This document shows positions 15,435 through 23,766 of a stretch of DNA of 23,766 bases, in pieces. Each line of letters begins with the position of its first letter. Position 1 is the first letter of the stretch. Made by a program: the position numbers and the translations under genes. Under the pieces are notes generated by a model. That model searched no databases. It had not been told where the DNA came from and worked only from the letters and a program-made list of their open reading frames with translations. The stretch comes from an uncultured Ruminiclostridium sp. GTDB lineage: Bacteria > Bacillota > Clostridia > Oscillospirales > Ruminococcaceae. The stretch is from assembly GCA_934462775.1 (NCBI GenBank), contig CAKSIR010000020.1:1-23766 (forward strand), given 5' to 3'.

Positions 15435-15848
15435 TCATTTCCCGTCAATTAAGAGTTCAAAAATGATTGCGTCGTCGTCACTGTAATACTTTTTTCTGAC
15501 AGCGATCTGCTCAAATCCGAACCTTTTATAAAGCTCGATTGCGGCACTGTTGCGGGATTTTACCTCAAGAAACACCTTTTCCGCGTCGGGTGAAATTTTC
15601 TTCAGAAATTCCTTCATAAGAAGGGAGCCGAAGCCGTTTCTGCGATAGTCAGGCATTACGGCAATACGGTATAGCTCGGCTTCATCGCCGCACATAACTC
15701 CCATAACATACCCCACCGGCTTATTGTCGCCGCGGACAATGTGATAAACCGTCTGCTCCATTTCAAGCTGGCTCTCAATGTTTGCCTTTGTCCATGGATT
15801 GTCAAAGCAGGTGTTTTCAATTTTTAAAATTGTTTCAACATCGTTCAT
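15435..15848 (-). CDS. rimI: Ribosomal protein S18 alanine N-acetyltransferase RimI
   Basis: A 137-residue GNAT acetyltransferase of RimI length and pattern. It has the acetyl-CoA pyrophosphate loop RRNGFG (69-74, preceded by YRIAVMPDY), the E95 in EVKSRN (position of the proposed RimI catalytic Glu), NSAAIELYKRFGF (100-112), and the tyrosine pair Y121/Y122 near the C terminus. RimI acetylates the N terminus of ribosomal protein S18. The start is ATG 15848, which overlaps the stop of the upstream gene as ATGA, with GAGG about 10 bases before; the longer open frame upstream lies inside that gene. It is last in the polA-phosphatase-rimI group. I see no clear terminator after it. Confidence 0.85.
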   Translation of the reverse strand: MNDVETILKIENTCFDNPWTKANIESQLEMEQTVYHIVRGDNKPVGYVMGVMCGDEAELYRIAVMPDYRRNGFGSLLMKEFLKKISPDAEKVFLEVKSRNSAAIELYKRFGFEQIAVRKKYYSDDDAIIFELLIDGK

Positions 15849-16255
15849 CCTATAAACGCCTCGTAAATTCCCGTAAGTCTGTCCCTGCACTGTCTGTATG
15901 CGTCGATTCCCATTGAAAAGGGACTGTCAACGCCGATAACAACGATTTTTTCATCAATATCGCTGCGGTTCAGATAAGAGCAGAGGGTGATTTTCTGCCG
16001 TTGACTCATAACGTGTATCTGTTCGTATTCGTCAATATTTATCCTGTCGATTGGCCGGGGAATGTACTCGGTAAAAATTCCCACTTCCTCCAATACCTGA
16101 ACAACGTTATCATCGCGGCTTTTGTCGGCAACTGCAAGCCCTGCGCTGTCGAATACAAATTCGGACATACGTTTTTTTGAAATGCTGTTGGCGATTTCCG
16201 CCGCCATCGGGCTTAGAACCCTGTTTCCCGTGCATACTATCAATATTTTTCTCAT
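15845..16255 (-). CDS. Degenerate low-molecular-weight protein tyrosine phosphatase-like protein
   Basis: A 136-residue protein with the LMW-PTP fold pattern: KILIVCTGN at the N terminus, FDSAGL at 35-40, and a C-terminal helix with AYRQCRDRL. The P-loop normally reads C-T-G-N-T-C-R-S-P. Here it reads C8-T-G-N-R-V-L-S-P, so C8 is kept but the phosphate-binding Arg at position 14 is Leu (codon CTA). The usual general-acid Asp-Pro appears as Ser-Pro (S111-P112), with an Asp one residue earlier. These changes suggest weak, altered or absent phosphatase activity. The frame is intact and full length, so it is not a decayed gene. It sits 9 bases after polA and overlaps rimI by 4 bases, so it is translated as part of that group. 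Confidence 0.75.
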   Translation of the reverse strand: MRKILIVCTGNRVLSPMAAEIANSISKKRMSEFVFDSAGLAVADKSRDDNVVQVLEEVGIFTEYIPRPIDRINIDEYEQIHVMSQRQKITLCSYLNRSDIDEKIVVIGVDSPFSMGIDAYRQCRDRLTGIYEAFIG

Positions 16256-16264
16256 AATTCACCG

Positions 16265-18748
16265 TTAATGAGTGTCAAACCATGTGTTTCCGCTTTCAAC
16301 GTCAACGGTAAGCGGAACGCTGAGCTTGACGCAGTTTTCCATTTCTTCTCTCAAAAGTTTTTCCACCTGCGGAACGTCCTTTTCTTCAGCCTCCACAATA
16401 AGCTCGTCGTGAACCTGGAGTATCAGCCTTGCCCTGAGTCCGCTTTCCCTAAGCTTTTTGTAGACGTGAACCATTGCGATTTTGATAATATCCGCAGCGG
16501 TTCCCTGAATAGGGGTGTTCATGGCGATTCGTTTTCCCAATGCCTGCACCATTTTGTTGCTGTTCGCCATTTCCGCAATGTAACGCCGCCTGCCGAACAT
16601 TGTTGTAACAAAGCCGTCCTTTTTAGCGCTTTCAACGGTTTTGTCCATATACCTGCTTACTCCGCTGTATTTGTCGAGATAAGCCTTTATATAGCTGTTT
16701 GCTTCGGCAACGGAAACGCCGATGTCCTGTGAAAGAGAATACGCGCCGATGCCGTAAACTATGCCGAAGTTTACTGCCTTTGCCCTTGAACGCAGCTCGG
16801 GAGTTACCCACTCCAGCGGCTGATTAAACACCTGCGACGCAGTTATTGCGTGAATATCCTCGCCGCTTCTGAACGCTTCCTGCATTATCTTGTCGTCCGC
16901 AATGTGCGCAAGCACCCTCAGCTCAATCTGTGAATAGTCGGCGTCAACCAGCTTGCAGCCGGGCTTTGCACAGAAGAACTTTCTCATGTTCCTGCCCAGC
17001 GGAGTGCGGACCGGAATGTTCTGTATATTTGGGTCGGCGGAGGAAATTCGTCCTGTCCGCGTTTCGGTCTGCTTAAAGGTGGAATGGATACGCCCGTCCT
17101 GTCCGACTACCTTTAAAAACGCCTGAACGTAGGTTGAATTAAGCTTGGTCAGCGAGCGATACTTTGATATAAGCGGAACTATCGGGTGCTTGTCCATAAG
17201 GGCGTCAAGCACGTCCGCGTTGGTTGAATAGCCGCTTTTGGTTTTCTTCTTGCAGGGCAGCATCAGCCTTTCAAAAAGTACCTCGCCCAGCTGTTTCGGG
17301 GAGGCAATGTTGAACTGCCCGCCTGCGTAGCCGTAAATTTCCTGCTCGGTTTCCATTATTTCCGTTTCAAGGCTTCCGCCGAATTCCCGTACCCCGTCAA
17401 TATCAAGCTGAACGCCGTCCTGCTCCATGCTGACAAGAACCTCCGCAAGAGGAATCTCGATTTCGGTAAGCACATTCATCATATTCTGCTCGGCAAGCCT
17501 TGAATAAAGTACGCTGTTCAGCTGTTCGAGAGCGTTTTCGTCATCGCTTTTTACGCCGTATTCAAGACACAGTTTTTCCATTGAATAATCGGAGGAGTTG
17601 ACATTCAGCAGGTATGCCGCAAGAACCGTGTCAAAAACCACGTTCTTGATTTCAATCCCTTTCGGCATACAGAAAGTCCACAGCGCCTTTACATCAAAGG
17701 TGCGCTTCGGAGTATCCGAACCCATAAATTCAGCAAGGTTTTCAATCTCGGAGAAAGCTCCGTCAAGAACCGCGTAAGCCTTGCCGTCTTTCAGCACAAC
17801 GTCCGTTCCGTCAATCAGCCTATGACCGCTTTCGGGCTGTTCTTCCTTTGCGCTGCGGACAGCCGATTCAAGCGCCTTGTCTGCCGCGTCCTTGGAAACG
17901 TCAAGCTTTTTTAACAGGGTGAACATTTCAAGGTCGGTCAGTATTTCCGCTAACTTCTGTTCGTTGGGAGCGCCTAATTTGTAGCTTTCAATGTTGGTGT
18001 CAATAGGCGCGTCAAGGGCGATTGTACCGAGAAAATGGCTTAATTCGGCGCTTTCCTTTCCTGCTTCAAGCTTTTTTCGCACGCTTGGAGTAACCTCGAT
18101 AGTATCGAGATTCTTGTAGATTTCTTCAACCGAGTGATATTTCTGAATAAGTCCCAGTGCAGTTTTTTCCCCGATTCCCGCAACGCCGGGGATATTGTCG
18201 CTGGAATCGCCCATAAGCGCCTTGACTTCAATCATTTCCCTCGGCGTGACGCCGTAAACCTCGTTTATCTTTTCAGGGGTGTAGAGAACGTCCTCTTTGA
18301 GGGACGCAAGGTTTACCCACACCTTATCGGTTATTAGCTGAAAGGAGTCGCGGTCGCCTGTTGAGATAACGCACTCGTTTCCGCTTAGCTCCGCCGCATG
18401 GGAAAGAGTGCCAAGAATGTCGTCAGCCTCCCAGCCCTCTTTTTCAATAACGGTTATGCCCATAGCCCGCAGCAACTCCTTTACATAGGGGAACTGCATT
18501 CTCAGCTCGTCGGGCATTGCCTTTCTGCCTGCCTTGTACGCGCCGTACTTTTCATGCCTGAAGGTAGGCGCTTTCAGGTCGAAGGCAACCGCCGCGCAGT
18601 CGGGCTTGAAGCCCTTTATCAGCTTCAGGTAAATGTTGAAAAAGCCGGTTATTGCGTTAGTGTAAACGCCTTTTTTATTTGACAGCAGACGTATTCCGTA
18701 AAACGCGCGGTTCAGTATGCTGTTTCCGTCGATTACCAGTAATTTCAT
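16265..18748 (-). CDS. polA: DNA polymerase I, without proofreading residues
   Basis: An 827-residue family A DNA polymerase. The 5' nuclease domain (about 1-290) shows LLVIDGNS, AVAFDLKAPTFRH, EADDILG, STGDRD and GDSSDNIPGVAGIGEKTA. The middle region (about 300-450) has the shape of a 3'-5' exonuclease domain but lacks the DxE metal site, as in Bacillus-type enzymes, so proofreading is not expected. The polymerase domain has motif A DADYSQIELR (catalytic D604), motif B with R653, K657 and F661, and motif C VHDE (D781, E782). It fills gaps and removes RNA primers during replication and repair. The start is ATG 18748 with AGAAGG 5 bases before; a GTG two codons earlier overlaps that site. Confidence 0.95.
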   Translation of the reverse strand: MKLLVIDGNSILNRAFYGIRLLSNKKGVYTNAITGFFNIYLKLIKGFKPDCAAVAFDLKAPTFRHEKYGAYKAGRKAMPDELRMQFPYVKELLRAMGITVIEKEGWEADDILGTLSHAAELSGNECVISTGDRDSFQLITDKVWVNLASLKEDVLYTPEKINEVYGVTPREMIEVKALMGDSSDNIPGVAGIGEKTALGLIQKYHSVEEIYKNLDTIEVTPSVRKKLEAGKESAELSHFLGTIALDAPIDTNIESYKLGAPNEQKLAEILTDLEMFTLLKKLDVSKDAADKALESAVRSAKEEQPESGHRLIDGTDVVLKDGKAYAVLDGAFSEIENLAEFMGSDTPKRTFDVKALWTFCMPKGIEIKNVVFDTVLAAYLLNVNSSDYSMEKLCLEYGVKSDDENALEQLNSVLYSRLAEQNMMNVLTEIEIPLAEVLVSMEQDGVQLDIDGVREFGGSLETEIMETEQEIYGYAGGQFNIASPKQLGEVLFERLMLPCKKKTKSGYSTNADVLDALMDKHPIVPLISKYRSLTKLNSTYVQAFLKVVGQDGRIHSTFKQTETRTGRISSADPNIQNIPVRTPLGRNMRKFFCAKPGCKLVDADYSQIELRVLAHIADDKIMQEAFRSGEDIHAITASQVFNQPLEWVTPELRSRAKAVNFGIVYGIGAYSLSQDIGVSVAEANSYIKAYLDKYSGVSRYMDKTVESAKKDGFVTTMFGRRRYIAEMANSNKMVQALGKRIAMNTPIQGTAADIIKIAMVHVYKKLRESGLRARLILQVHDELIVEAEEKDVPQVEKLLREEMENCVKLSVPLTVDVESGNTWFDTH

Positions 18749-18753
18749 AAGCA

Positions 18754-18759
18754 CCTTCT
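18754..18759 (-). promoter_or_regulatory. Ribosome binding site deciding the polA start
   Basis: AGAAGG on the minus strand, 5 bases before ATG 18748. It overlaps the alternative GTG codon at 18754-18752, which argues against that start. Confidence 0.7.
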
Positions 18760-18760
18760 A

Positions 18761-18794
18761 TAAAATCAGCCGCAGAACAAACGTTATGCGGCTG
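18761..18794 (-). terminator. Hairpin terminator between ppk1 and polA
   Basis: On the minus strand, CAGCCGCA (18794-18787) pairs with TGCGGCTG (18774-18767) across a 12-nt loop, followed by ATTTTATA. It starts 5 bases after the ppk1 stop codon. The T run is short. No promoter fits between it and polA, so some read-through into polA is likely. Confidence 0.6.
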
Positions 18795-18799
18795 TGCGG

Positions 18800-20968
18800 T
18801 CAACGCCGCTTTTTCCAGATTAAATTTTTCAGCTTGTTGAACAAGCCCTTGTTTTTGGCTTTTTCTCTTGCTTCGTCCGCTTCTCTTGCACGGCGGTAAG
18901 CTTCCTTGTAGAAAAATACCTGGGTATCAAGTCTTTCCTCGTTTTCGCCTACTGTTTTTTTGCGGTAAATGCCGTCGGGACCCTGGACTCTTGCCTTTAC
19001 ATTGTCCTTAAGCATAGTGTTGAACGAGTTGACGATGCGCTCCTTTATATCCTTGTCGCGAATCGGAATACCTACTTCAACTCTTCGCTCGGTATTTCTT
19101 GTCATAAAGTCGGCGGAGGAAATAAGCACCTTCTGTCGGTCGTCCCTGCCGAAAATGTATATACGGCTGTGTTCAAGAAAACGTCCCACGATAGAAGTAA
19201 CCGAAATGTTTTCGGTTTTTCCCGGTATTCCTGCGATAAGGCAGCAGATACCTCTGATAAGCAGTTCGATTTTTACTCCCTGTTCATTAGCCTGTACAAG
19301 CTTGTCGATAATATCCTTATCGGTGAGGGAATTCATTTTTATGCCGATATAGCCGTCATTTCCGTAGGTGATTTCACGGTCTATCATCTCGACAACCCTT
19401 GACTTAAGGCAGTGCGGAGCAACCCACAAATAAGTGGAGCTTTCCACCGTTGAGCCTATCGAGAGGGCGTTGAACACCATTGACGCGTCCGTACCGATGT
19501 CGTGGTCGGCGGTCATAAGGGTGATGTCGGTGTATAATTTTGATGTGCGCTCGTTGTAGTTGCCTGTGCCGACCTGAGTGATGTATTGGATTGAGCTGCC
19601 CACGCGCTTGGTTATAAGCAGCAGCTTTGAATGTACCTTTAGGTCATCAAGGCCATAGATTATCTTTACGCCCGCTTCTTCAAGACGCTTTGACCAGCCG
19701 ATGTTGTTCTCCTCGTCAAATCTTGCGCGGAGTTCAACCAGCGCAAGCACGTCCTTGCCGTTTTCGGCAGCCTTGATAAGGGCGTTTACTATCTTGCTGT
19801 CCCTTGCCACGCGGTAAAGTGTAATCTTTATTGAAACAACCTCAGGAGTTTCGGCTGCCTGTTCAAGCAGGTCGATAAAGGGCTTGAAGGATTCAAAGGG
19901 ATAGGAAAGCAGTATATCCTTGCGCTCGATCTGCTTAATCATCGGCTCGTCAGTAAGGCAGGACGCCATTTGCGGCGACAGGTGTTCATAGAAAATTTCT
20001 CTGTCGGTTGCAAGCTGATCGCCCAAGCCGCTCACAAACCCTAAGTCAAGAGGGGATTCCTGAACGAAAACGAACTTTTCGCCAAGCTCAAGGCTGAAAA
20101 GCTCGGCAATTTCGGATTTTTTCACGCCCCCGATTACATTGCCGAATTCGATTCTTACGGGAGCAAGCTTCTTGCGCTTTTTTACAACCTCTTCCATTAC
20201 ATCGCGGAAATCAAGGTCGTGATCGAAAAGCGCTTCGTTTACGTCAATATCTGCGTTTCTCGTTACCCGAAAAACATTCTTTTCAACAACCTCATAGTCG
20301 GGGAAAACCTTGTCCGCATAGTGCTGAATAACGTCCTCAATAAGTACAAAGCGAACGCCCTTTGAACACGGCGGATAGATCACTCTGTCAAAAATTTCGG
20401 TTGCCGTTACAGGGATAAGCGCCTTTATGGTACCGTGCTTTTCGGGATTTTTCCGCTTGAGTACAAGACCTACATAAACCTCTTTGTTGCGCAGGAAAGG
20501 CAGGGGGTGGTTCTTGTCGATGATCTGCGGAGAGAGCAGCGGAAGTATTTCTCTGATGAAGTATGCGTCCAGAAACTCCTTATCCGCTTTTGACATTTTT
20601 TCAGGGTTGATCTGCTCAACGTCATGAGCGCGGAGCTGCGCCATTATGTCCTTGTACGCCTTGTCCTTGTCGGGAATTAGCTCAGCAACCTTGTCGGCTA
20701 TTCTGTCAAGCTGCTGCTGAGGGGAAAGATTCGTCTTGTTGTCGGGCTTTTCGCTTTTAAGCAGCGTCTGGTCGTGGAGCGAACCAACGCGCACCATAAA
20801 AAATTCGTCCAGGTTGCTTGCGAAAATGGATACGAAACGCAGCCGCTCAAATAGCGGCACGTCCTTATCCTGCGCTTCTTCGAGAACGCGCTTGTTGAAT
20901 TTGAGCCACGAAAGCTCTCTGTTATCATAATAAGAATTTATCAGCTCTGCCATAATGTTAACCGTCAT
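18800..20968 (-). CDS. ppk1: Polyphosphate kinase 1
   Basis: A 722-residue PPK1, close to the usual length of about 690-720. PPK1 reversibly transfers the terminal phosphate of ATP to polyphosphate. The N domain starts with YYDNRELSWLKFNKRVLEEA-like sequence (13-32), followed by ASNLDEFFMVRVG (50-62). The catalytic half has the phosphorylated histidine H446 in DDLKVHSKLL and the second conserved histidine H600 in FLEHSRIYIFG. SADFMTRN follows (618-625) as in the family. A charged Lys/Arg-rich C-terminal extension ends KKRR. The start is uncertain: ATG 20968 has AAGGAA almost touching it, and the next ATG (codon 6) has no good site. It lies 52 bases after pyrG with no terminator between them, so the two are probably cotranscribed. 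Confidence 0.94.
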   Translation of the reverse strand: MTVNIMAELINSYYDNRELSWLKFNKRVLEEAQDKDVPLFERLRFVSIFASNLDEFFMVRVGSLHDQTLLKSEKPDNKTNLSPQQQLDRIADKVAELIPDKDKAYKDIMAQLRAHDVEQINPEKMSKADKEFLDAYFIREILPLLSPQIIDKNHPLPFLRNKEVYVGLVLKRKNPEKHGTIKALIPVTATEIFDRVIYPPCSKGVRFVLIEDVIQHYADKVFPDYEVVEKNVFRVTRNADIDVNEALFDHDLDFRDVMEEVVKKRKKLAPVRIEFGNVIGGVKKSEIAELFSLELGEKFVFVQESPLDLGFVSGLGDQLATDREIFYEHLSPQMASCLTDEPMIKQIERKDILLSYPFESFKPFIDLLEQAAETPEVVSIKITLYRVARDSKIVNALIKAAENGKDVLALVELRARFDEENNIGWSKRLEEAGVKIIYGLDDLKVHSKLLLITKRVGSSIQYITQVGTGNYNERTSKLYTDITLMTADHDIGTDASMVFNALSIGSTVESSTYLWVAPHCLKSRVVEMIDREITYGNDGYIGIKMNSLTDKDIIDKLVQANEQGVKIELLIRGICCLIAGIPGKTENISVTSIVGRFLEHSRIYIFGRDDRQKVLISSADFMTRNTERRVEVGIPIRDKDIKERIVNSFNTMLKDNVKARVQGPDGIYRKKTVGENEERLDTQVFFYKEAYRRAREADEAREKAKNKGLFNKLKNLIWKKRR

Positions 20969-21020
20969 TTCCTTAAAATTAGTTGGTTAAGCCGTTTTCT
21001 TCATTTATCTCTGTCTGCAA

Positions 21021-22652
<1,632 letters not shown>

Positions 22653-22738
22653 TCAAGGCTGTTGCCTTCTTTTATAGATAAATTTTTTATTTTCCGATGC
22701 AAAAACACATAATTCCGCATGATAAAATACTTATTATC

Positions 22739-22768
22739 ATTATACTATAAGTCAAGCCATTATTGCAA
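22739..22768 (-). promoter_or_regulatory. SigA-type promoter of pyrG-ppk1
   Basis: On the minus strand, TTGCAA (22768-22763), an 18-nt spacer and consensus TATAAT (22744-22739). The predicted leader is about 95 nt. A TTGACT 5 bases before the -10 box is too close to serve as its -35. Confidence 0.7.
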
Positions 22769-22810
22769 GCATATTTTATAATAATTTTAAACGAAAATAC
22801 CGTCGGAATA

Positions 22811-22838
22811 TTGCATATTTTGCAAAAAGTGCTATACT
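22811..22838 (+). promoter_or_regulatory. Promoter of the EamA transporter gene with overlapping palindrome
   Basis: TTGCAT (22811-22816), a 16-nt spacer and TATACT (22833-22838) preceded by an extended TGC. TTGCA-TATTT-TGCAA (22811-22825) is a perfect inverted repeat that covers the -35 box and could be an operator. GGGAG lies 7 bases before the ATG. Confidence 0.65.
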
Positions 22839-22857
22839 GTATGGCGGGAGTGATATT

Positions 22858-23715
22858 ATGTGGATTTTGTTTGCGGCGGGGTCGGCGGTTTTTGCAGGTC
22901 TTACCTCGATTTTCGCAAAAGTAGGAACGGAGAACGTAAACTCAAATCTTCTTACCGCCATACGAACGGCTGTTGTGCTTGTTTTCTCGTGGATAATGGT
23001 AATCATCACAGGTCAGCTTGACAGCATAGCTGCAATAACGCCTGCCGAGCTGCTGTTCATCTGCCTTTCCGGCGGCGCAACGGGCGCGTCGTGGCTTTGC
23101 TACTTCAAGGCGCTTCAGCTTGGCAACGTAAACAAGGTCGTTCCGATTGACAAGCTGTCGGCGGTTCTTACCATGATTTTGGCGGTGATTTTTTTCGGGG
23201 AGCCTTTCGGCGTTTTTTCAGCCGTAGGAACTGCGCTTATTGTAATAGGTACGCTGCTGATGATTTCGCGGAAAGCGGATACTGAGGAAAAGAGCAGGGC
23301 ATGGCTTATTTACGCGCTGCTGTCGGCGGTTTTCGCAAGTCTTACCGCAATTCTCGCTAAGGCGGGAATGCAGAATGTGCCGTCAAATTTAGCGACTGCA
23401 ATCAGAACTATCGTTGTGCTTATAATTGCATGTGGCATTGTTATCGGCAGACATGAGCTGCACGAAATACGCACGATAAACAGAAAAGGCTGGGTTTTCA
23501 CCCTTGTTTCGGGACTTTTCACGGGTCTTTCGTGGCTTTGCTACTACCGTGCAATCAAGGACGGTATCGCGAGCATAGTTGTTCCTATTGATAAGCTGAG
23601 CATTGTGATTACGGTTGTGGTTTCGGCAATTTTTCTTCATGAAAAGGTCAGCGTTAAGCAGATTATCGGACTTGCGCTGTTAGTGGGCGGAACGCTGGCG
23701 CTGCTGATTAAGTAG
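22858..23715 (+). CDS. EamA-family (DMT superfamily) transporter
   Basis: A 285-residue protein with ten predicted membrane helices in two EamA repeats of about 140 residues, as in the drug/metabolite transporter superfamily. The halves are unusually alike: residues 15-42 match 162-189 at 19 of 28 positions, and 76-115 match 223-262 at 21 of 40, both at the same offset of 147. Shared elements include SWLCY and VVPIDKLS. Family members export or import small metabolites such as amino acids; the substrate cannot be read from sequence. It has its own promoter and ribosome binding site and is divergent from pyrG. A hairpin follows its stop codon. Known alternatives within the superfamily, such as SMR-type efflux, are shorter. 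Confidence 0.9.
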   Translation: MWILFAAGSAVFAGLTSIFAKVGTENVNSNLLTAIRTAVVLVFSWIMVIITGQLDSIAAITPAELLFICLSGGATGASWLCYFKALQLGNVNKVVPIDKLSAVLTMILAVIFFGEPFGVFSAVGTALIVIGTLLMISRKADTEEKSRAWLIYALLSAVFASLTAILAKAGMQNVPSNLATAIRTIVVLIIACGIVIGRHELHEIRTINRKGWVFTLVSGLFTGLSWLCYYRAIKDGIASIVVPIDKLSIVITVVVSAIFLHEKVSVKQIIGLALLVGGTLALLIK

Positions 23716-23733
23716 GCCGGCAGGCATAAATAT

Positions 23734-23760
23734 AGCTCCCACAGGGAACTGCGGGAGCTT
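23734..23760 (+). terminator. Hairpin after the EamA gene
   Basis: AGCTCCC-A-CAG / CTG-C-GGGAGCT (23734-23744 with 23749-23759), with a GGAA tetraloop and one A-C mismatch. It starts 18 bases after the stop codon. Only TT follows before the window ends, so it is a probable terminator but the T run is weak. Confidence 0.5.
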
Positions 23761-23766
23761 CAGCTC

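Overview
The window looks like a chromosomal segment of a low-to-mid GC Gram-positive anaerobe, most likely a Clostridia member of the Ruminococcus/Oscillospiraceae type. This is inferred from several things seen together: strong AGGAGG-type ribosome binding sites, near-consensus -35/-10 promoters, a YeaC/YeaD/YebA-like MoxR-DUF58-transglutaminase operon, a DNA polymerase I without proofreading residues, and a small four-cysteine protein resembling one seen in Clostridia. No species can be assigned by eye. I see no tRNA, rRNA, CRISPR array, insertion sequence or phage gene, and no gene-free stretch over 300 bases.

Layout. Bases 1-150 hold a pair of hairpins resembling a dispersed repeat, then back-to-back terminators. 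A minus-strand fucO-like lactaldehyde reductase (166-1314) is divergent from cheV (1600-2505). Bases 2639-11924 form a long plus-strand block: module A (MoxR, DUF58, membrane transglutaminase), a DHH/DHHA1 phosphoesterase with its own promoter, and module B (a second MoxR, a second DUF58, and a polytopic protein without a transglutaminase domain). A long bidirectional terminator (11926-12004) separates this block from a minus-strand GT4 glycosyltransferase with an 11-residue repeat tail. A 58-residue four-Cys protein (13573-13749) is divergent from the glycosyltransferase. Next come, on the minus strand, a chemoreceptor with no extracellular sensor domain (13799-15238), then rimI, a degenerate low-molecular-weight phosphatase and polA in one translationally tight group (15435-18748), then ppk1 and pyrG (18800-22637). 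A divergent EamA transporter closes the window on the plus strand.

How the genes work together. The two MoxR-DUF58 modules are the most system-like feature. In each, an AAA+ ATPase is followed by a vWA-like DUF58 partner and a membrane protein with a DUF4129-like cytosolic tail, so they may be paralogous envelope-associated machines, with a DHH phosphohydrolase between them. cheV and the chemoreceptor are the only chemotaxis genes and are unlinked. polA, the phosphatase-like gene, rimI, pyrG and ppk1 are housekeeping genes for replication, ribosome modification, CTP synthesis and polyphosphate synthesis. The phosphatase-like protein appears to have lost two catalytic residues.
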